Assembly (NCBI GenBank): GCA_900290305.1
Contig: OMOG01000778.1
Span: 1-45,336, forward strand
Direction of reading: 5' to 3'
From: Candidatus Sulfopaludibacter sp. SbA4
GTDB taxonomy: Bacteria; Acidobacteriota; Terriglobia; Bryobacterales; Bryobacteraceae
Length of the DNA stretch: 45,336 nt
The notes beneath the pieces were generated by a model. It was given only the letters and a program-made list of their open reading frames with translations. It was not told the DNA's origin and did no database searches. The translations under genes were made by a program, and so were the position numbers. The stretch's first letter is position 1, and the number at the start of each line of letters is the position of its first letter. This document shows, in pieces, positions 9,517-18,893 of this stretch.

Positions 9517-9855
9517 TTAAGCAAACCCCATGATCCGGGCGACCGCTCCGGTCACCTGACGGTAACGGGCGGCCTCCGCGTTCAGATGTTTACGGCCGTC
9601 AGGGGTGAGCCGATAAAAGCGAGCCCGGCGATTATTGGCCGACAGGCCCCACTCGCCTTCGATCCAGCCGTTCAGCTCGAGGCGCTGGAGCGCGGGGTAA
9701 AGAGAACCCTCTTCGACGCGCAGCAGATCGTCCGACAACTGCTGAATCAGTTGAGCGATGGCATACCCGTGCAGGTGGCCCCGTGTGAGGGTTTTGAGAA
9801 CCAGCATGTCGAGCGTACCGGGCAAGAGATCGGTTTTGGGTTTCTCTGTTCCCAT
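9517..9855 (-). CDS. PadR-family transcriptional regulator
   Basis: 112-residue PadR protein: MGTEKPKTDLLPGTLDMLVL, HGYAIAQLIQQLSDD, EEGSLYPALQRLELNG and RRARFYRLTPDG mark the winged helix, and the C-terminal helix is short. The reading frame is open far upstream (to 10248), but the PadR N-terminus fixes the start at 9855. A TATAAT (minus strand, plus 9866-9871) lies only 10 bases before the ATG, implying a very short leader. It is followed after 5 bases by the ADOP permease, a pairing repeated at 19568-19903. Confidence 0.93.
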   Translation of the reverse strand: MGTEKPKTDLLPGTLDMLVLKTLTRGHLHGYAIAQLIQQLSDDLLRVEEGSLYPALQRLELNGWIEGEWGLSANNRRARFYRLTPDGRKHLNAEAARYRQVTGAVARIMGFA

Positions 9856-9917
9856 AGACGGTCTGATTATAGGACGCAGGAATTGCCGGGCGGTTAGGAA
9901 GAATGATCCGGCCGGCG

Positions 9918-12362
9918 TTACCGGAGCGCGGTCATGGGATCCAGGCGGGCGGCGCGCCTCGCCGGCAGGAAGCCCGCGACCAACGCCACCGCAATCAGCA
10001 GGAGCGCCACGGCCGCGAGCAGTCCGTAGTCGTTGGGGCCGAAGCCGAAGAGCATGGCGCGCATGGCGCGTGTGATGGCGATGGCGCCGGCGCCGCCGAG
10101 CAGGGTACTCGCGGCCACCAGCAGCGCGACCTCCTTCATCAACCCTCCGGTCACCTGCGCGCGGCCGGCGCCCAGGGCGAGGCGGATTCCGATCTCGCGG
10201 GTGCGAAGCTCCACCGCGTAGGAGATCACTCCGTAGACTCCACAACACGTCAGCGCCAGCGCCAGGGCGCCGAACGCAATCGCGAGCGATGCCATCAGCC
10301 GCTCCTGGGTCAACTGGGCATCGATGCTGTCCGCCAGGGGGCGAACACTGGCGACCACCATGTCGGGATCGAGCGCGTGCAGGGCCGCTCGCAGATTTCC
10401 GGCGGCGTGCGCGGGATCGCCGGTGGTGCGCAGAATCACCGCCGTGATGGGGGCCGCCGTGATGGGGGCCGGGGACTGCTCCATCGGCAGGTAAACGATG
10501 AAGCCGAAGGGGTCACCGGGACTGGCAAACCGAACGTCGTGGGCCACTCCCACGACGCGCCACGAACTCTGCGCATCGAAGGCATTGGCCAGCGTCACAA
10601 GGCGCCCCAGGGGGTTGGCGCCGCCGAACATCTTGCGCGCGGCGGTCTCGCCCAGGACCGCGACTTTGGGCGCGACGGCGCGATCCTCGGCGGCGATCGC
10701 CCGTCCGGCCACGATGGGGATGCCCATGGTTTCGAAGTAGTCCGCGGAAACGTGGACGATGCGGTTGTTGTCGCTCTTCTGCGCGGGACGTTCGGCGGAC
10801 GCGAGCGGGCCGGTGTGCTGGTCGCCGCCCATCGGGCCGAAGCCGGAGAAGGCCGCGGAGCGAACCCCGGGCAGGCTGTGGATGCGGTCGTACAGCGGCT
10901 GGCGCAGGGCGGCGTAGCGCGCCATCATGGTGGGGCTGAATTCCCAGGGGAGTTGCGCCATCAGCACGCGGTCGCGTTGAAAGCCGAAATCCTGGTGCCG
11001 CAGGTTCCACAGCGAGCGGGCCAGCAGGGCGGCGCCCGAAAGCAGCATCAGGGCAAGCGAAACCTGGGCCACCACCAGCACCTTGCCGAGCGCGTGGCCA
11101 TGAGCGCCCGAGGTCTGGCTGCGCCGGCCGCCTTCGAGCGCGGAGCGCAGGTCTACGCGGGTGGCCGCGAGGGCCGGCGCGATTCCGAACAGGCAGGTGG
11201 CGGCGATGGCGACAGCCGCGGTGAAGGCGAGCACGCGCCAATCGAGATCCACCGGGACGTGCCAGCTCTGGCCCTCCGCGGCCAATGCGGCCAGCGCGCG
11301 CGAGCCCCAGCGCGCCAGGGCGAGAGCCGCCGCCGATCCGAGCGCCGCAAGCAGAAGACTCTCGGTGAGCAGTTGGCGCACGACGCGTGGGCGTCCCGCG
11401 CCGAGCGCCTGGCGCACGCCGATTTCGTGGGTGCGGGCGGTGGTGCGGCCCAGCAGCAGGTTGGCGAGATTGCAGCAGGCGATCAGCAGCACCATGCCTG
11501 CCACCGCCATCAGGACGAGCAGCGGACTCTGGAAGCGGGACTGCAACAGCGCGATGCCGCGGCTGGCGGGTTCGAGCTCCAGGCGATATTCGGCGGCGCC
11601 GGCCGGGCGCTCGTCGAGCGAACGGTAGAGCGCCGCGAGGGCGGCCTGCGCCTGGCGCGTCGACACAGCGGGCCGGAGGCGCGCCATCACGGTCAACCAC
11701 GTGGCTTTGGGCCCGTTGAGCCAGTCCGTGGCCATGGCCAGCGGCGCGACGCTCATGGGCAGCCACACGTCGGGGGCGTTGCCCTGGGTCTCGCCGAAGA
11801 AGCCGGGAGGAGCCACGCCGGCGATAGTCACGACGGCCTTGTTGATGGTGAGCGGCTGGCCGAGAGCGGCGGGGCTGCGCGCGAATTCGCGGTCCCAGAA
11901 GGCATCGCTGATGATGGCCACGGGGGGCGCGGAGGCGCGGTCGTCGGAGTCGGACAGGGTGCGGCCGAAGCGCGCGGGGACGCCCAGCAACTGGAAGTAG
12001 TTGCCGCTGACCAGCACCGCGTTCACGGTGCGGGCGGGGCCGCGGCCGCGCAGGACGGCGGCATGGAGCGGATAGTCGCTTACGGCCAGCATGCCCTCGG
12101 CTACCTGTTGGCGCGCGGCCATTTCGCGGTACAAAGGATAGCTGAGGTTGAGCGGCCTGCCGTTCTCCAGCACCTGGACTTTGACGAGGCGTTGCGGGTC
12201 GCGGACGGGGAGCGAGCGGAAGGCGACGGCATCCAGCACCGTGTAGATAGCGGCGTTGGCGCCGATGCCGAGCGCCAGGGTGAGGATCGCGGCGAGGGCG
12301 AAGGCGGGGCTGTGGCGAAGTTGGCGGAGGGCGTAGGCGAGATCTTGCAACATCAAAAACAT
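9918..12362 (-). CDS. ADOP-type ABC transporter permease without prefix domain
   Basis: 814 residues. It starts directly at the first permease unit (DLAYALRQLRHSPAF, then the first helix ALAAILTLALGIGANAA) and so lacks the ~80-residue cytoplasmic prefix of its neighbour at 6863-9511. It has two MacB-type core domains and two sets of FtsX helices (about residues 20-45, 280-400, 420-450 and 690-805), ending PARRAARLDPMTALR. An alternative ATG at 12353 removes three residues. It is close in sequence to the broken ADOP pieces at 17601-18893 and 19080-19571. It runs toward the PadR gene 62 bases downstream and is divergent from the kinase, separated by only about 35 bases. The substrate is unknown. 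Confidence 0.87.
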   Translation of the reverse strand: MFLMLQDLAYALRQLRHSPAFALAAILTLALGIGANAAIYTVLDAVAFRSLPVRDPQRLVKVQVLENGRPLNLSYPLYREMAARQQVAEGMLAVSDYPLHAAVLRGRGPARTVNAVLVSGNYFQLLGVPARFGRTLSDSDDRASAPPVAIISDAFWDREFARSPAALGQPLTINKAVVTIAGVAPPGFFGETQGNAPDVWLPMSVAPLAMATDWLNGPKATWLTVMARLRPAVSTRQAQAALAALYRSLDERPAGAAEYRLELEPASRGIALLQSRFQSPLLVLMAVAGMVLLIACCNLANLLLGRTTARTHEIGVRQALGAGRPRVVRQLLTESLLLAALGSAAALALARWGSRALAALAAEGQSWHVPVDLDWRVLAFTAAVAIAATCLFGIAPALAATRVDLRSALEGGRRSQTSGAHGHALGKVLVVAQVSLALMLLSGAALLARSLWNLRHQDFGFQRDRVLMAQLPWEFSPTMMARYAALRQPLYDRIHSLPGVRSAAFSGFGPMGGDQHTGPLASAERPAQKSDNNRIVHVSADYFETMGIPIVAGRAIAAEDRAVAPKVAVLGETAARKMFGGANPLGRLVTLANAFDAQSSWRVVGVAHDVRFASPGDPFGFIVYLPMEQSPAPITAAPITAVILRTTGDPAHAAGNLRAALHALDPDMVVASVRPLADSIDAQLTQERLMASLAIAFGALALALTCCGVYGVISYAVELRTREIGIRLALGAGRAQVTGGLMKEVALLVAASTLLGGAGAIAITRAMRAMLFGFGPNDYGLLAAVALLLIAVALVAGFLPARRAARLDPMTALR

Positions 12363-12366
12363 TGTC

Positions 12367-12379
12367 GCGCGGTCCGCGC
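12367..12379. promoter_or_regulatory. 13-bp perfect palindrome between divergent genes
   Basis: GCGCGG-T-CCGCGC sits in the 35-base gap between the ADOP permease and the kinase, immediately before a TAGAAT -10-like hexamer (12380-12385). It may be a shared operator; with six G/C bases per arm chance is possible. Confidence 0.35.
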
Positions 12380-12397
12380 TAGAATGTGGACAATCGA

Positions 12398-15025
12398 ATG
12401 AACCTCACTCTCGGGACTTTTCTCGGCCCGTATGAGATCCTTGCGCCCATCGGCGCGGGTGGCATGGGAGAGGTCTACAAGGCGCGGGATACGCGGCTCA
12501 ACCGCACGGTGGCCATCAAGGTGCTGTCGGCCCATGTCGACAACCCGAAGGCACGTGAGCGATTCGACCGCGAGGCCCACACTGTATCGAGCTTGAATCA
12601 TCCGAACATCTGCGCTCTCTACGATATCGGCAACCAGGAAGGTGTCATGTACCTGGTGATGGAATATCTGGAAGGCGAGACCCTGGCGGACCGTCTGGCA
12701 CAGGGCCCTTTGGCGGTCGAGAAGGTCTTCGAATACGGCATGCAGATCGCCGACGCTCTCGACCAGGCGCACCGCCAGGGCGTGATCCACCGCGATCTGA
12801 AACCGGGCAATGTCATCATCACGAAGTCGGGAGCGAAGCTGCTGGACTTCGGGCTGGCCACCACGGTGCGCCGTCCCGATGTGTCGGACACCTCCCAGGT
12901 GCCGGCGCACACCACGACCATCGTCGGAACCTGCCAGTACATGGCGCCCGAATTGTTCGAGGGTAAAGAAGCGGACGCGCGCAGCGATATTTTCGCTTTC
13001 GGCGCGATGCTCTACGAGATGGCCACGGGCCGCCGGGCGTTCCAGGGCAAGACTCACGCCGGCATTATCGCCAGCATTCTGGAACAGGAGCCGCCGCCCA
13101 TCTCGAGCGTGCAGCTCATCATGCCCCCGGCCCTCACGCACCTGGTGCAGACCTGTCTCGCCAAGGACCCTGACGAGCGCCGCCAGACGGTCCACGACGT
13201 CCTCCTGGAGCTGAAATGGATGGCGCAGGGCTCGCAGACCGAGGTGGTGGTTCCGAACCTCACACGCCGTGCCAGCCGCACTCGCCGCGTGGGGATCGCG
13301 GCCGGCGGGCTGGTGGCCGTCACGCTGGCGTTGGGCTGGCTGTACTACCGCCGCCCGGCGGAAGAGCCGCGCATGGTCAAGATGTCCGTGCTGGCGCCCG
13401 AGAAGGCCACGTTCGTCGCGGGCAGTCTTCCCGCAATTTCATCCGATGGCCGCAAGCTGGCCTTCAGTGCCCGCACGGAAGGGCGCAATCAACTGTGGGT
13501 GCGGGACCTCGATTCGCTGGTGGCCCGCGCGCTTCCGGGAACGGAGGACGCGTCCGACCCCTTCTGGTCACCCGACGGCCGGGCAATCGCATTCTTCGCG
13601 GTGGGAAAGCTCAAGAAGGTCGAACTTGCGGGCGGCCCGCCGGTGCTGCTGTGTGACGCCCTGCAGGGCCGCGGCGGCACGTGGGGTCCGAACGGGATCG
13701 TCTTTGCACCCAACACCAGCGGGCCGCTCTACCGAATCTCGCCGGATGGCGGAAGCGCCGCGCCCGTGACCCGGCTCGACCAGTCGCGGGAAGAGATCTC
13801 TCATCGGTGGCCCTGGTGGCTGCCCGATGGCCGTCACTTCCTCTATACCGGCCGCAGCACCGACCCCGGCAAGAACGCGATCTACGTGGCCGATACTGAA
13901 TCGAGCGAGCAGCGGCGGATTCTCACCGTCAGTTCCAATGCCGCGTACGCGCCTCCCGGTTTCCTGCTGTTTGTGCGGGAGCGAACCCTGCTGGCCCAGT
14001 CGTTCGACGCCCGCCGCATGCAGCTCAGCGGCGAGCCGTTTCCGGTGGCCGAGCCGGTGGACCTGATCACGGGCAACGTGCAGGGCAGTTTTTCCGTGTC
14101 GCAGAACGGCACAGTGGCTTACTATTCGGGCGGCGCAGGCCTGAATTCGCAGATCACGTGGTTCGACCGAAGCGGAAATCCGGTGGGCAATATCGGCCCG
14201 CCCGGCAGTTACATTACGACCGCGATCTCACCGGATGGCAAGACCCTGGCGGCCGACCGGCTCGATCCGCAAACCGGAACCTACGACCTTTGGCTGTACG
14301 ACCTGGCACGCAGTACGGGTTCCCGGTTCACGACCGATCCGAGACACGACGACCATCCGGTGTGGTCCCCGGATGGAACCCGCATCGTTTTCAGCAGCGA
14401 CCGCAAAGGGCACTATGACCTGTATCAGAAGTCTGTCAACAGCGGCGAAAAGGACGAGGTGCTGTTCGAATCGCCGTTTCCCAAGTTTGCCAGCGACTGG
14501 TCCAGAGACGGGCGTTTCATTGTGTACTACCAACAGGATCCCCAAACGAAGCTGGATATCTGGCTGTTGCCGGCTTCCGGGAACCCGGGCAGCCAGAAAG
14601 CGGTTCCCTGGCTGCAGACTCAGTTCAACGAGAGTTGGGCCAAGGTGTCTCCCGACGGCCGATGGATGGCGTATACCTGCGACGAGACCGGCGCCTCGGA
14701 GGTCTACGTGCAGTCGTTTCCCACTCCCGGAGGCAAATGGAAAGTCTCCGTGGATGGCGGCAGCCGTCCGGTCTGGAGCCGCGACGGCAAAGAGCTGTTT
14801 TACATCGGTACGGAGCGCAAGCTGATGGTGGCTTCGGTGAAAGCCGGCTCCCGGTTTGCGACGCTTACACCGAGGCCGCTCTTTGCCACGCGTCTGGGCT
14901 CCGCCAGGCTTTTCGACGTCAGCCCGGACGGCCAACGCTTTCTGCTGATCAATCCGGTAGAGGAGTCGGCCACGCCGCCGATGACCGTGGTGGTCAACTG
15001 GAATGCGGGAATCCATCGGCCCTGA
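12398..15025 (+). CDS. Eukaryotic-like Ser/Thr protein kinase with PD40/TolB propeller
   Basis: 875 residues from the ATG at 12398 (GTG 12386 is possible). Kinase domain about 12-275: glycine loop GAGGMGEVYKA, Lys41 (VAIKVLS), Glu59, HRDLKPGN with catalytic Asp133, DFG at 150-152, APE at 183-185. All catalytic residues are present. One membrane helix (about 298-317, GIAAGGLVAVTLALGWLYY) anchors it. The outer part (330-875) is a WD40/PD40 propeller with repeated SPDG units such as WSPDGRAIAF, WSPDGTRIVFSSD and WSRDGKELFY, resembling TolB and probably a sensor or binding platform outside the membrane. TAGAAT 12 bases before the ATG suggests a short leader. It is not linked to a phosphatase gene here. 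Confidence 0.93.
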   Translation: MNLTLGTFLGPYEILAPIGAGGMGEVYKARDTRLNRTVAIKVLSAHVDNPKARERFDREAHTVSSLNHPNICALYDIGNQEGVMYLVMEYLEGETLADRLAQGPLAVEKVFEYGMQIADALDQAHRQGVIHRDLKPGNVIITKSGAKLLDFGLATTVRRPDVSDTSQVPAHTTTIVGTCQYMAPELFEGKEADARSDIFAFGAMLYEMATGRRAFQGKTHAGIIASILEQEPPPISSVQLIMPPALTHLVQTCLAKDPDERRQTVHDVLLELKWMAQGSQTEVVVPNLTRRASRTRRVGIAAGGLVAVTLALGWLYYRRPAEEPRMVKMSVLAPEKATFVAGSLPAISSDGRKLAFSARTEGRNQLWVRDLDSLVARALPGTEDASDPFWSPDGRAIAFFAVGKLKKVELAGGPPVLLCDALQGRGGTWGPNGIVFAPNTSGPLYRISPDGGSAAPVTRLDQSREEISHRWPWWLPDGRHFLYTGRSTDPGKNAIYVADTESSEQRRILTVSSNAAYAPPGFLLFVRERTLLAQSFDARRMQLSGEPFPVAEPVDLITGNVQGSFSVSQNGTVAYYSGGAGLNSQITWFDRSGNPVGNIGPPGSYITTAISPDGKTLAADRLDPQTGTYDLWLYDLARSTGSRFTTDPRHDDHPVWSPDGTRIVFSSDRKGHYDLYQKSVNSGEKDEVLFESPFPKFASDWSRDGRFIVYYQQDPQTKLDIWLLPASGNPGSQKAVPWLQTQFNESWAKVSPDGRWMAYTCDETGASEVYVQSFPTPGGKWKVSVDGGSRPVWSRDGKELFYIGTERKLMVASVKAGSRFATLTPRPLFATRLGSARLFDVSPDGQRFLLINPVEESATPPMTVVVNWNAGIHRP

Positions 15026-15120
15026 CGGGGCCTGCTCCTGCTGCTCTACCCCGTAAGTCATGATGTAAGGGACATTGGCCATCTGTGGTGTAGGCTCAAG
15101 GTAGACAACGCCGGAACTTC
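15026..15120. other. Intergenic spacer after the kinase
   Basis: Contains a weak stem ACGGGG/CCCCGT (15025-15054) with an 18-base loop and no T-tract. Nothing else recognised. Confidence 0.3.
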
Positions 15121-15148
15121 TTGACTCTGTGCGCTTATAGCGTATAAT
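15121..15148 (+). promoter_or_regulatory. Promoter of the HigB/HigA-like pair
   Basis: TTGACT (15121-15126), a 16-base spacer, TATAAT (15143-15148). An inverted repeat TTATA-GCG-TATAA (15135-15147) overlaps the -10 and could be the antitoxin operator. Confidence 0.7.
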
Positions 15149-15158
15149 CGAGTCTTAG

Positions 15159-15515
15159 ATGGATGCCGTCCCGATGACCGTACTGGAGACGCCGTTCTTC
15201 CTCCGAAAGGCTTCGGCTCTGCTCACTGAAGAGGAACGGGCGGAACTGGTTGTCTTTCTCGGCATGAATCCCGAGGCTGGCCCGGTGGTGCCCGAGGCCG
15301 GCGGCGTCCGCAAGGTGCGCTGGTCCGCCCAAGGAAGAGGCAAGCGCGGCGGCGTGCGCGTGATTTACTATTTCCACAGCGAGACTTTCCCGCTGTTCCT
15401 TTTGACCGTGTATGCGAAAAACCAACAGGCGAACTTGACCAAGGCGGAACGACAAGAATTCAAGAAGCTCGTTCCGCTTCTGGTCAGGACCTATGCGAAG
15501 GGCAGGAAGAAATGA
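15159..15515 (+). CDS. RelE/HigB-like toxin (type II toxin-antitoxin)
   Basis: 118 residues (114 if the ATG at 15174 is used, which would leave a longer leader). It shows the RelE/HigB-type mRNA-interferase fold: TPFFLRKASALLTEEERAEL (N-terminal helices), then KVRWSAQGRGKRGGVRVIYY, where the basic residues and aromatic pair match the conserved core, followed by FPLFLLTVYAKNQQANLT. Such toxins cut mRNA on ribosomes. Toxin-first order with the stop overlapping the antitoxin start (ATGA at 15512-15515) is characteristic of HigBA-type pairs. The family call is by pattern only. Confidence 0.85.
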   Translation: MDAVPMTVLETPFFLRKASALLTEEERAELVVFLGMNPEAGPVVPEAGGVRKVRWSAQGRGKRGGVRVIYYFHSETFPLFLLTVYAKNQQANLTKAERQEFKKLVPLLVRTYAKGRKK

Positions 15516-15850
15516 AAAAGGCAATTACATCGAAGGCCCGGGCCGGCGCTAAGCGCAGCGTCGGCCAGGAGGTCATCACCAGCTTGAAAGAAGCGATCGC
15601 CTGGGCCGGCGGTGCAAATGTCCCGGTCAGGGTGACCACCGTTCAGGTCCCAAGGATTGACGTGCGCGCTGTGCGACAGAAGCTAGGCCTGAGCCAATCG
15701 GAATTTGCTGCGAGATTTGGCTTCCAGGCGGCGACGCTGAAGAACTGGGAACAGGGCCGAACTCGACCGGATGGTCCGGCGCGTGTGCTGCTAGCCGTGA
15801 TCGCCAGTCATCCCGAGGCTGTTGAAGACGCCTTGCGCAAGGCCAGTTAA
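15512..15850 (+). CDS. XRE-family antitoxin (HigA-like)
   Basis: 112 residues with a C-terminal helix-turn-helix: IDVRAVRQKLGLSQSEFAAR, then FQAATLKNWEQGRTRPDGPA, the Cro/XRE pattern. The N-terminal 50 residues (LKEAIAWAGG and a PVRVTTVQVP segment) probably contact the toxin. It overlaps the toxin stop by 4 bases, so the two are translationally coupled. The DNA-binding domain makes autoregulation at 15135-15147 likely. It ends 20 bases before the convergent TOTE-like helicase gene. Confidence 0.88.
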   Translation: MKKAITSKARAGAKRSVGQEVITSLKEAIAWAGGANVPVRVTTVQVPRIDVRAVRQKLGLSQSEFAARFGFQAATLKNWEQGRTRPDGPARVLLAVIASHPEAVEDALRKAS

Positions 15851-15870
15851 GAGTACCGGAAGCAATCTCA

Positions 15871-17604
15871 TCAAAAGTCATCGAAACGGGCGGAAGCCAC
15901 GGCCGATTCCTTTTGCAAATCGTAGCCGATGGCCACGTAGCCCTTCAGCCGCTTCTCAAACATGCGGGCGAGCATTGGAACTTGCGTGTCGGCGTAATCG
16001 TACACCTGGACGATTCGCTTTCCATCGTGCATCCGATGCAGCCGCCCGACGTATTGTTGCAGGGTTCCTCGCCACGATATGGGAGTGGTGAGAAACAAGG
16101 TGTCTAGCCTGGAATCGTCAAAGCCCTCGCCGATGTAGCTCCCGGTCGCCAGGATGACGCGGGGAACTGCCTCTGGAATGGACGCCGGTCTTTCAGCCAT
16201 CGCCTGACGTTGCTTTTTGCCCATTCCTCCTTTCATTACGAGAACGTGTTCTATGCCAGATAGCTCCAGCGCCAATCGCTCCAAGTGCTCCTTGCGATGA
16301 GTGAGCACCAATGGCGTCCTGCCCCTCGTAACAGCATCAAGGACATCGGCGACAATCTGCCGGTTCCGGTCCGTGTCGGCTATGAGCGCCGCGATTACAT
16401 CATGGATCGTGTAATCGTCTCCGCTGGCAGCCATCCGGAAATTGGTGTGGCGCGGCAGCACGAGATGTTGGAAGGGTGACCGGGCGGTCGCTTCGCGAGC
16501 GCTCATGCTGAACCGGATAGGCCCGCACTGCATGAAAACGATCGGGTGATGGCCATCCTTCCTCGTGGGCGTCGCGGTCAGGCCGGTAACGTACTTCGCT
16601 TTGACCTGTCGCATGACCTGTTCGAAGCTGAAAGCCGAAATGTGATGGCATTCGTCAATGATGACGTGGCCGTATTCGGCGACGAAGTCCTTGACTTCGC
16701 CCTTGCGATGGAGGCTCTGGAGCAGCGCCACATCGATGAAACCGGTGCGGGCGACCTTCCCGCCGGCAATCTGTCCGATCGACTTAGCGGGAAGATCCAA
16801 AAACATGGCCAGCCGCTCGCGCCACTGGTCCAGCAATTGCTGCCGGTGTAGCAGAACCAGCGTGCTGACCTTCCGCTCGGCAATCAATTTTGACGCCACA
16901 ACGGTCTTGCCGAACGCGGTCGGCGCACAGAGCACACCATCGTCATGTTTCAAGACTTGGCGAACGGCGCCAACTTGCTCGTCACGAAGACTGCCATGGA
17001 ATTTCACGTCGATTGACGTTCCGCTATGACGCTCGTCCCGAATCGAGATCTGGACGCCATGCTCCTTCAAAAGGTCGGTGACCTCCTGGAGACAGCCGCG
17101 CGGCAGACCAATGTGCTGGGCAAACTCCTCGCCGCAGAAAATGATCCGAGGCTTGTCCCAGGTCGGCAGCCGCATCGCTTGCGTCTTATAAAAGTCCGGG
17201 TTCTGAAAGGCGGCAAGTCGAATAATGCGGTCAAGCATCGGTTCGGGCAGGCCAGCCTTGGGAACGAAGACCATATTGCCCCGCACAATCTCGACGGCGC
17301 CTGGAAAAGGCCCCTCAATCCGCTTGGCGCGGCTTTTCTTCGACGGCGGAAGCGCCCACGGTTCATCCCCGTCTCCCTCCGGGTCTGCCATCCTCACCCC
17401 TATCACCTGACCGCGCCGGGTGGCGTCTTGGACCACCCACTCAGCTTGATCGGTGCCTACCCGCTGGACCGACGCCAGCAATTTCCACTGATCTGGGTAG
17501 GCGCAGAGACTGTCATCGACGAAGACACTGTTGCCGTCTTGCCGAGGGATCCACTGTAGCGGTAGCGCGATGAGATTACCGAATCCACCCTTCTGTTCCG
17601 CTGT
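15871..17604 (-). pseudogene. TOTE conflict-system-like helicase, 5'-truncated (primase half missing)
   Basis: An open frame runs from 17604 (next to a TAA at 17605-17607) to the stop at 15871, about 577 codons; a TTG at 17481 is the first start-like codon with a long ORF, 536 residues. The helicase part has Walker A APTAFGKT (186-193 from that TTG), Walker B DECH (276-279), TAT (302-304) and the QYVGRLHR motif VI, i.e. an SF2 DEAD/DEAH helicase. The stretch upstream of 17481 reads GGFGNLIALPLQ, then GNSVFVDDSLCAYPDQW, which I recognise as the end of the archaeo-eukaryotic primase domain in TOTE conflict proteins. The primase itself is missing: the frame stops at the junction with an ADOP fragment. 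A helicase-only product might still be made, but promoter and start are lost. It belongs to the same accessory patch as the toxin-antitoxin pair. Confidence 0.75.
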
Positions 17605-18893
17605 TTACCGTGGCGGTCACTGTGGCGGCTGCCTGCCTGTTCGGCCTGGCGCCGGCGCTCGCGGCAACCCGCCTCGACCTGCACTCCGCTTTGCAGTCGC
17701 ACCGCACGCTTGGCAACGGCCGGCGGCACGCTGCGGGCCGGCTGTTCGTCGTGGCACAGGTGTCCATCTCCTTACTGCTGGTGGCCAGCGCCGCGCTGCT
17801 GGTGCGCTCGTTCTGGAACTTGCAGCACCAGGATTTCGGCTACCGGCAAGAAGGCCTGCTGATGGTCCAAATGCTCACGGATTTCGAGACCTTGCGGGCG
17901 GCCAGGGAGATCGCCGTGCAGCCGGTGTACGAGCGGATGAACGCCATCCCAGGAGTCCGTTCGGCGGCGTTGGCGGGCCTCGGACCGTTTTCCGGAATTT
18001 CCAGCACTGCCGGGATCGCGCTCCCCGACCGGCCGCCCGCGCCGGACGAGGAAGCGCGGCTCGTGAGTGTGTCCCCGCGTTTTTTCGAGACCATGGGCAT
18101 TCCGATGGTTGCGGGACGGCCGATCACCGAGGAGGATCGCGCCGGGACCGCCAAGGTCGCGGTGATCAGCGAGACCGCGGCCCGCGCGTTGTTTGGCGCT
18201 GCCAATCCGGTTGACCGCTATTTCGCCGCCGGCGCGAAGTTCGATGCGAATAAGGCGATTCGGATCGTCGGCGTGGCGCACGACATACGGTTCGCCCGTC
18301 CGCGCGATCCGTTCGAGATGGTGGTGTATCAGTCTCTGGCGCAATCCCCGATGCCGCTGACCTCGGTGGTGATGCGCACCGCGGGCGATCCGGCGTTGTT
18401 CGCGGGAGTGGCGCGGCAGGCGGTGAGCGAGTCGGTCCCCAGGCTGAAGATCGCGTCCGTCCGGCCGCTGGGTGAACTGGTGGGATCGCAGTTGGGCCAG
18501 GAGCGCATGATGGCGCTGCTCTCCGGCGCGTTCGGACTGCTGGCGCTGGTGCTGGCCAGCGTGGGCCTGTACGGTGTGATTGCCTACGGGGTGGAGCGCC
18601 GGACGCAGGAGATCGGAATCCGGCTGGCTCTGGGCGCGAGCCGCGCACAGGTTTCGGGACTGCTGCTGCGCGAGGTCGCGATGGTGCTCGGTGTGGGACT
18701 CCCGCTGGGCGCCGCGGCCACCCTGGCGCTGGGTCAATGGGTCAGGTCGATGCTGTTCGGGTTGACGCCCCACGATCCGGCGATGCTGGTCTCCGCCGCG
18801 GCGCTGCTGGCCGTGGTGGGGCTGGCCGCGGGATATCTGCCCGCACGCCGCGCCTCGCGCTTCGAGCCTACAACGGCCTTGCGACAAGAGTAA
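17601..18893 (+). pseudogene. C-terminal half of an ADOP permease
   Basis: About 430 codons on the plus strand, without a proper start. From LFTVAVTVAAACLFGLAPAL onward it aligns by eye with residues about 379-814 of the permease at 9918-12362 (TAAVAIAATCLFGIAPAL): second MacB core (VSPRFFETMGIPMVAGRPI), three FtsX helices and the end PARRASRFEPTTALRQE. The first half is absent; upstream is the broken TOTE-like gene in opposite orientation. The frame is still open, so the damage may be recent. A GTG at 17610 is a start only by chance. Confidence 0.85.

Noticed and set aside
9856-10248. Long N-terminal extension of the PadR gene
   Set aside because: The extension is Arg/Pro/Gly-rich, covers the end of the ADOP permease, and the conserved PadR start fits 9855.
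9903-12401. An 832-codon open frame on the plus strand
   Set aside because: Antisense of the 814-aa ADOP permease; composition typical of a shadow frame.
15025-15054. Terminator after the kinase
   Set aside because: Only a 6-bp stem with an 18-base loop and no T-tract.
17610-18893. Intact half-size ABC permease starting at GTG 17610
   Set aside because: The frame is open upstream to the junction, there is no Shine-Dalgarno, and the protein begins inside a transmembrane helix of the ADOP family.
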